From NCBI RefSeq assembly GCF_018364065.1, contig NZ_JAGZMO010000004.1, positions 62,001-126,000 of the forward strand: 64,000 bases of DNA, given 5' to 3'. The position numbers and the translations under genes were made by a program. This document shows, piece by piece, positions 59,598 through 64,000 of the stretch (position 1 is its first letter; every line of letters starts with the position of its first letter). The notes below the pieces were generated by a model. The model worked only from the letters and a program-made list of their open reading frames with translations. It was not told where the DNA came from and made no database searches. The stretch is from Veillonella sp. GTDB taxonomy: Bacteria > Bacillota > Negativicutes > Veillonellales > Veillonellaceae.

Positions 59598-60317
59598 ATG
59601 TACATAGAAACAAAAGAATTAGTAAAAACATATAAGGGCCGCAATGTAGTGGACGGCGTGAGCGTAAAGGTAAATGAAGGCGAAGTTGTCGGCCTTTTGG
59701 GACCAAACGGCGCGGGCAAAACGACTACATTCTACATGATTGTAGGCATCGAAAAGCCGAATGCTGGCGAGATCCACATTGGCGGCAAGGACATTTCCCT
59801 TATGCCCATGTACAAGCGGGCCGCTGAAGGCATCGGCTATTTGCCGCAAGAAGCGTCCGTGTTCCGCTCTATGTCGGTGGAAGACAATTTGCGTGCCATG
59901 CTGGAAACAACCAAGCTGAGTAAACACGAAATCGACGAGAAAGTGGAGTCTCTGTTGGAGGAGTTCCACATTACTCACGTGCGAACTCGCATGGGCATGC
60001 AGCTCTCCGGCGGTGAACGACGCCGTGTAGAAATTGCACGCTGTATTGCGTTGGAACCGCGATTTATTTTGTTGGACGAACCGTTTGCAGGGGTTGACCC
60101 TATTGCGGTTGCTGATATACAATCAATCATACGGCATCTTAAAAATAGAGGCATCGGTGTATTGATTACGGACCACAATGTGCGCGAAACATTGGGCATT
60201 GTAGACAAGGCATATATTCTTAATGCAGGCAAAATCCTCGTTGAAGGATCGGCTGATGAAATTGCCGTAAGCCCGATTGCCCGTGAATTCTATTTGGGCG
60301 ATGCGTTTAGAATGTAG
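59598..60317 (+). CDS. lptB: LptB, LPS export ATPase
   Basis: Powers LPS extraction from the inner membrane. 239 residues: Walker A GPNGAGKTT (about 36-44), GYLPQEASVFRSMSVEDN (typical LptB Q-loop region), signature LSGGERRRVEIAR, Walker B FILLDEPFAGVDPIAV and ITDHNVRETL. It is followed after 19 bases by the permease gene. Confidence 0.97.
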   Translation: MYIETKELVKTYKGRNVVDGVSVKVNEGEVVGLLGPNGAGKTTTFYMIVGIEKPNAGEIHIGGKDISLMPMYKRAAEGIGYLPQEASVFRSMSVEDNLRAMLETTKLSKHEIDEKVESLLEEFHITHVRTRMGMQLSGGERRRVEIARCIALEPRFILLDEPFAGVDPIAVADIQSIIRHLKNRGIGVLITDHNVRETLGIVDKAYILNAGKILVEGSADEIAVSPIAREFYLGDAFRM

Positions 60318-60336
60318 TCGGAGGTGATAGGCATAC

Positions 60337-61428
60337 ATGCGTATATTAGATAAATATATTTTGAAGGCGTTTGTGGGGCCTTTTCTCTTCGGGATATTTG
60401 CATTTACAAGTATCTTCGTAGGTACAGGCACTCTCTTCCGCATTGCGCAGTACATCACCGAGTACGGTGCATCCATTTGGGCTGTAACACGCGCATTTAT
60501 TTTGGCTTTGCCGAGCATTGTAGTGTTAACGTTCCCGATGGCTGTATTGCTCGCCTCTCTCTTGGCTTTCGGCCGTTTGAGCGGTACCAGTGAGATTATC
60601 GTTATGCGTGCCGGTGGGCTCAGCTTCTTGAGACTGGCGTTGCCTGTGTATATAGCGGCGTTTATAATCTCCATCGGCGCCATTGCGTTTAACGAATATG
60701 TAGTACCGGCGTCAAATCACGCGTATCAGAATATTATTCGAAACGAAATTAAGCGTCAGGCTACGCCACAGGCGCAGGAACATATTATTATAAAAAATAT
60801 GGACGGCGGCGACATCAGCACTTTGGTATATGCGAAGCGTTATGACTCTAACACTAAGTTAATTACGGGCATTACGGCACAGCTCTTTACGAATGGGGAA
60901 GTGACACAGATTGAAAATGCGGAAACCGCTACGTGGAACGGTACCTATTGGGTGATGCATAACGGCGTTATCTTCGATCTCTTGCCTAACGGTCAGGGCG
61001 TAGAGCGCACGATGCATTTCAACGAGCAGATTTTGCCGATTGCGAAGAATCCGGGCCAAATTGCCCAGGAACAGCGCGAACCTGAAGAAATGACGATTAA
61101 AGAATTGCGTCAGCAGATCAAAGCGTTTAAACTGAGCGGCGTGGACAGTAAAAAATGGGAAATGGAAATGTACCAGCGTTTCACAATTCCTGTGGCCAGC
61201 TTTGTATTTGCTCTGGTTGGCGCACCGCTGGGCTTGCAGAAGCAGCGTTCCAGCTCATCTATCGGCTTCGGCCTCAGCGTGCTCATTATCTTCGTATATT
61301 ACGGCGTAATGACACTGACCGATGCGTTGGGTAAAGGGGGCGCCTTGCCACCGATTGTAGCGGCGGTCATCCCGGATACATTAGGGATTATTGCGGGTCT
61401 CTGGCTTAACTGGCGTGTATCTAAATAA
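60337..61428 (+). CDS. lptF: LptF/LptG-family LPS export permease
   Basis: 363 residues: six membrane segments, three near the N-terminus (about 12-120) and three near the C-terminus (about 285-360), with a periplasmic jellyroll between. The opening MRILDKYILKAFVGPFLFG is typical of the YjgP/YjgQ family. E. coli needs two such proteins, LptF and LptG. Only one is encoded here, so either it works as a homodimer or the partner lies elsewhere. Followed by a strong terminator. Confidence 0.92.
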   Translation: MRILDKYILKAFVGPFLFGIFAFTSIFVGTGTLFRIAQYITEYGASIWAVTRAFILALPSIVVLTFPMAVLLASLLAFGRLSGTSEIIVMRAGGLSFLRLALPVYIAAFIISIGAIAFNEYVVPASNHAYQNIIRNEIKRQATPQAQEHIIIKNMDGGDISTLVYAKRYDSNTKLITGITAQLFTNGEVTQIENAETATWNGTYWVMHNGVIFDLLPNGQGVERTMHFNEQILPIAKNPGQIAQEQREPEEMTIKELRQQIKAFKLSGVDSKKWEMEMYQRFTIPVASFVFALVGAPLGLQKQRSSSSIGFGLSVLIIFVYYGVMTLTDALGKGGALPPIVAAVIPDTLGIIAGLWLNWRVSK

Positions 61429-61429
61429 T

Positions 61430-61505
61430 AAAAGGTTTTCAACTTGTAACATATGGCTCATGATTGGAGCTATAAAAAATTACAAGTTGAGAGCCTTTTT
61501 CTTTT
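61430..61505 (+). terminator. Terminator after the lpt genes
   Basis: TCAACTTGTAA pairs with TTACAAGTTGA across a loop that includes GGCTC/GAGC; flanking AAAGG pairs with CCTTT, then TTTCTTTT. It ends the lptC-lptA-lptB-lptF run. Confidence 0.88.
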
Positions 61506-61634
61506 TATCAAAATAGAGTAAAATAAAAGAGAATTATATTGTATAGGTGTAGGAAAATATATGGTAAATTTTTCTACATATAGTGTTTAGGACTGCCATA
61601 CTTAGGGATAGTCCTATTTGAGGAGGTTACCCCA

Positions 61635-62810
61635 GTGCTGGTTGGGTTAAATATACTGCTGATAATTGCCGTCATGGGTGGCGCCATCGCGTTTATCGGC
61701 GATAAATTAGGGACAAAGATCGGGAAGCGCAAGATGTCTATTTTCGGATTGCGCCCAAAACATACATCCATTATTATGACCATCGTAACAGGGATTTTAA
61801 TTGCCGCTACGACCATCGGCGTATTGAGCCTGGCGTCGGAAAACGTACGTATTGCCCTGTTCGGCATGGAACAACTGCGCAGTGAAATGGCACAGTTATC
61901 ATCCGATGTGGATAAGAAGAATGCGGAACTGGAAGCCGGGAAGAAGGAACTGCAGGAAAAAGTGGTTGCCTTAAATTCCATGCGTCAAGAAGTACAGGCT
62001 ACACAGGCGGAAATTGAAGAAGCCAGAGCGGCCCGCGAAGCGATGGGTGCCGAACTTGTATCGGTACAGGACGCTTATAAAGAAGCGAATACGCGCTTAC
62101 AGAAGTCGGCAGCAGACATTCAGAACCTGGAAGCCACTAAGCAGGAAATGGAAACGCATATTGACAACCTGAAAGTGACGACACAGCGATTGGAAGAAGG
62201 TATTGCCCATGTGCGTGAAGGTTCCGTTCTCTTTAGAAACGGCGAAGTTCTCAGCGGTGCGCTCGTTCGTCCGGGCTTAAATGAAGAAGAAAGTATGGCA
62301 GCTGTTACGGATATCTTAAATGATACGAACGGCCTGATTTTACGTCGCTTAGGTATTGACGAAAACAAACCGGTTATCTATGTAAGTCGTTCCAACTTGG
62401 CGGAAGCGGCGAAACAGATAGCAGAGGCTAATGAACAGATGACGGTGCGTGTAACGGCGGCGGCCAACATTATTTACGGCGAAGCGGCCTTAGCGGAAAT
62501 CCATGTATATCCGTATAAGGAAATCTTCCCGAAAGGAACTGTCATAGCGTCGACTACAGTAGACGGCGGTTCTGACGCGCAATACGAAGTCTTGTCGTTC
62601 CTACAGTTAGTAAATGCGAAAGCTAAAGCAGAAGGCGTCTTGCCGGATCCGTTAACCGGTAACGTAGGAAGCCTGCCAGGCAGTGACCTGTTCGATATCA
62701 TTCGCCAATTGAGTGCGGTAAACCATCCGGTTGAACTGGAAGCCATTGTCGAAGAAGATACATTTACAACAGGACCTATCCAGATAAAACTGCAGATACG
62801 GGACAAATAG
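61635..62810 (+). CDS. DUF3084 family membrane protein
   Basis: 391 residues, function unknown. Two N-terminal membrane segments (about 3-22 and 46-66) flank a short loop with IGDKLGTKIGKRKMSIFGLRPKHTS, then a long coiled coil (about 75-195, Glu/Lys/Gln/Ala-rich), then a mixed domain (about 200-391) with VREGSVLFRNGEVLSGALVRPG. The GTG start has AGGAGG nine bases upstream. DUF3084 genes occur in cyanobacteria and Negativicutes, both diderm, and here next to a YqgF-like nuclease gene. The position after the LPS genes suggests an envelope role, without proof. Confidence 0.85.
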   Translation: MLVGLNILLIIAVMGGAIAFIGDKLGTKIGKRKMSIFGLRPKHTSIIMTIVTGILIAATTIGVLSLASENVRIALFGMEQLRSEMAQLSSDVDKKNAELEAGKKELQEKVVALNSMRQEVQATQAEIEEARAAREAMGAELVSVQDAYKEANTRLQKSAADIQNLEATKQEMETHIDNLKVTTQRLEEGIAHVREGSVLFRNGEVLSGALVRPGLNEEESMAAVTDILNDTNGLILRRLGIDENKPVIYVSRSNLAEAAKQIAEANEQMTVRVTAAANIIYGEAALAEIHVYPYKEIFPKGTVIASTTVDGGSDAQYEVLSFLQLVNAKAKAEGVLPDPLTGNVGSLPGSDLFDIIRQLSAVNHPVELEAIVEEDTFTTGPIQIKLQIRDK

Positions 62811-62826
62811 ACTTCATGTGTCATTA

Positions 62827-62930
62827 AAAATGCTAGTTTAAACTAATAGTTAGAGCTAAACCTTCAGTTTAAGCTGATTGTTAGAGCGAAATATCAAGAT
62901 TAGACTGATAGTTAGAGTAAAATTTAAAAA
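62827..62930 (+). repeat. 31-bp tandem repeats downstream of the DUF3084 gene
   Basis: Three units of exactly 31 bases (62827-62857, 62858-62888 and 62889-62919) share the end GATAGTTAGAG and the middle TTAA/TTAGACTGAT, with the start of a fourth. The 31 bases before (62796-62826), which contain the stop codon TAG, match unit 3 at about half the positions, including TAGACT, so they may be a decayed first unit. Confidence 0.85.
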
Positions 62931-62941
62931 GCTTATATAAT

Positions 62942-62974
62942 AAAAAGCTGCCTGCAATTGTGTGGCAGCTTTTT
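62942..62974 (+). terminator. Terminator after the DUF3084 gene
   Basis: AAAAAGCTGCC (62942-62952) pairs with GGCAGCTTTTT (62964-62974), loop TGCAATTGTGT. Confidence 0.9.
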
Positions 62975-63116
62975 AAATGCATAGAGTGAGAGTGTACTGA
63001 TATTAAGAGTGCGCGTGTACTTAGATTGTTAATATACGTAATGAGTAGTGGTGTCAGTACACGGGAAACATATTATTATATAAAAATAGGACGATTCATG
63101 TGAAAGGAGAGCGGCT

Positions 63117-63581
63117 ATGACGCAGCATACATTGCCGGATGAACATATAGTAAAAGAAACAGCCTCTATTATTGCAGTAGATCCGGGGCGGGAGAAGACC
63201 GGTGTGGCTCTGGTAGCCATAAAAGACAGTTGTTTGCTCCGTAAGGCCATTGTACCCACGGAGACGGTAGGTAAGTACTGTGCAGACCTGCTCGGGGCTT
63301 ATAGCGCGATTGAGCGCATTGTGTGTGGTAATGGAACAAACCATCAGGCCGTATTTAAGGTTCTTACAGAGGCTGCTAAAGAATTTGGCAAGGAAGCGAC
63401 GCTGACCGATGAAAAACACACGACGGAAGAAGCCCGGGTTCGTTACTTTGAATGGAATCCGCCAAAAGGATTGAAACGATTAATTCCGAAAGGCATGCTC
63501 TATCCGCCGGAGCCCGTAGATGACTTTACCGCTTGGGTAATCGGTGAGCGGTATTTGAACGAGAAAAAGCTTGAAACATGA
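63117..63581 (+). CDS. YqgF/RuvX-like RNase H-fold nuclease
   Basis: 154 residues of the RNase H-like fold: IIAVDPGREKTGVALV (Asp22, first catalytic acid), a middle acidic motif near ERIVCGNGT, and the late Asp pair at about 135-136 (VDDFTAWVIGERYL). YqgF/RuvX proteins help mature the 5' end of 16S rRNA; this one is a divergent relative often paired with DUF3084 genes, so it may not be the main RuvX. AAAGGAGA precedes the ATG. Confidence 0.78.
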   Translation: MTQHTLPDEHIVKETASIIAVDPGREKTGVALVAIKDSCLLRKAIVPTETVGKYCADLLGAYSAIERIVCGNGTNHQAVFKVLTEAAKEFGKEATLTDEKHTTEEARVRYFEWNPPKGLKRLIPKGMLYPPEPVDDFTAWVIGERYLNEKKLET

Positions 63582-63672
63582 TTATTAAGGGGCTAATCTT
63601 GCAAAATACTCCATATATTGTAATTAAATCCTATAAATTTTCAAAAAAATTCAATATTTTGTAAATAAAACA

Positions 63673-63701
63673 TTGAAAAAAATGGATATATCATTGATAA
63701 T
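63673..63701 (+). promoter_or_regulatory. Promoter for the YitT-family gene
   Basis: TTGAAA (63673-63678), 17 bases, then GATAAT (63696-63701), about 45 bases before the ATG, whose RBS is GGAAGGGAGA. Confidence 0.65.
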
Positions 63702-63746
63702 AGTATAGGAACGAATAAAATTGATTTATAGGAAGGGAGATAATTA

Positions 63747-64000
63747 ATGGCAGCAGCTGTTAAAAAAGCACAAAAAATATCTTGGAAAGAAATTCTAATT
63801 CGCTATATATGGATTGTAATCGGTGCGGCAATTTATACATTCGGACTTGATGTGTTAATGGTACCGAAGAACATCATCGACGGTGGTGTAGTAGGTATTG
63901 CCTTGATGGCCACCGAGCTTACAGGCGTATCATTCAGTATTTACTTAATTCTCTTGAATTTACCTTTTTTATACTTCGGGTATAAATTGATAGGACGTAG
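63747..64000 (+). CDS. YitT-family membrane protein (5' part only)
   Basis: The frame is open from ATG 63747 to the window end, about 84 codons. After a basic start (AAAVKKAQKISWKEILIRY) comes a first membrane segment (about 19-36). Next is the family-typical motif FGLDVLMVPKNIIDGGVVGIAL and a second membrane segment (about 67-80). YitT/DUF161 proteins have five or so membrane segments and a cytoplasmic DUF2179 domain; their function is unclear. The rest lies outside the window. Confidence 0.82.
   Translation, partial: MAAAVKKAQKISWKEILIRYIWIVIGAAIYTFGLDVLMVPKNIIDGGVVGIALMATELTGVSFSIYLILLNLPFLYFGYKLIGR

Larger units (their letters stand above)
62811..63116. other. 306-base gap between the DUF3084 and YqgF-like genes
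   Basis: It holds the 31-bp repeats, the terminator and then two copies of a 16-base direct repeat of the form AGAGTG-G-GTGTACT (62983-62998 and 63006-63021). No protein gene or convincing promoter was seen. Confidence 0.55.

Noticed and set aside
62827..62930. Dispersed repeat family (such as REP/ERIC-like elements) at gene ends
   Set aside because: Units after the different genes share no common sequence, and the first unit is derived from the local gene end, so these are separate local tandem repeats.

Overview
The window looks like the chromosome of a diderm Firmicute of the class Negativicutes, close to Veillonella. Three things point there: Firmicute-style gene blocks and AGGAGG ribosome binding sites, a complete lipid A/KDO/Lpt gene set, and an outer-membrane (OM) cluster containing bamA, tamB, ompH and mlaEFD. 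No rRNA, tRNA, CRISPR array, insertion sequence or phage gene was seen. Every confident gene is on the + strand. Genus and species cannot be fixed without a database search.

Bases 1-21920 hold housekeeping genes. In order: an ABC-F ATPase with a structured leader; the folate run folE-folP-folB-folK; a DivIC/FtsB-like septum protein; an S1-domain RNA-binding protein; a Ppx/GppA phosphatase; tilS-hpt-ftsH; birA-coaX-dusB; greA-lysS; serS; a TalC-type transaldolase with glpX behind a structured leader; and murA overlapping an mreB homologue that has an unusual basic N-terminal extension.

Bases 22344-62810 are almost entirely cell-envelope genes. First comes a poorly understood trio: an AMIN protein with a degenerate phosphodiester glycosidase domain, a small secreted biotinyl-lipoyl-like protein, and an S55 (SpoIVB-type) protein with a hexapeptide-repeat tail. 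Then mlaE-mlaF-mlaD-tolC-tamB, for lipid transport across the envelope; this MlaD carries its own C-terminal OM barrel. A sigma factor and a single-pass membrane protein follow. Next are bamA, an uncharacterised OM protein with three 90-residue POTRA-like repeats, three ompH/skp paralogues (one a lipoprotein), and then the LPS genes: lpxD, an acyltransferase, lpxC, fabZ, lpxA, lpxI, lpxB, msbA, waaA, lpxK, kdsB, kdsA, kdsD, kdsC, a second acyltransferase, lptC, lptA, lptB and one lptF/G-type permease. A DUF3084 protein, a YqgF-like nuclease and the start of a YitT-family protein close the window. Together these genes make KDO-lipid A, flip it (MsbA), move it out (Lpt), fold OM proteins (BamA/OmpH) and move phospholipid (Mla/TamB). 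LptD and a second Lpt permease are not in the window.

Two observations stand out. (1) The 424-residue protein after bamA has a clear 90-residue internal repeat with beta-alpha-alpha-beta-beta order and a short C-terminal barrel. It resembles a miniature Omp85-like protein and I recognise no named family for it. (2) At least five genes (lysS, mreB, tamB, kdsB and the DUF3084 gene) are followed by degenerate tandem repeats. In four of them the first unit includes the gene's own stop codon, and each gene has a different repeat unit (20-31 bp). This suggests repeated duplication of 3' gene ends, and I know of no name for it.
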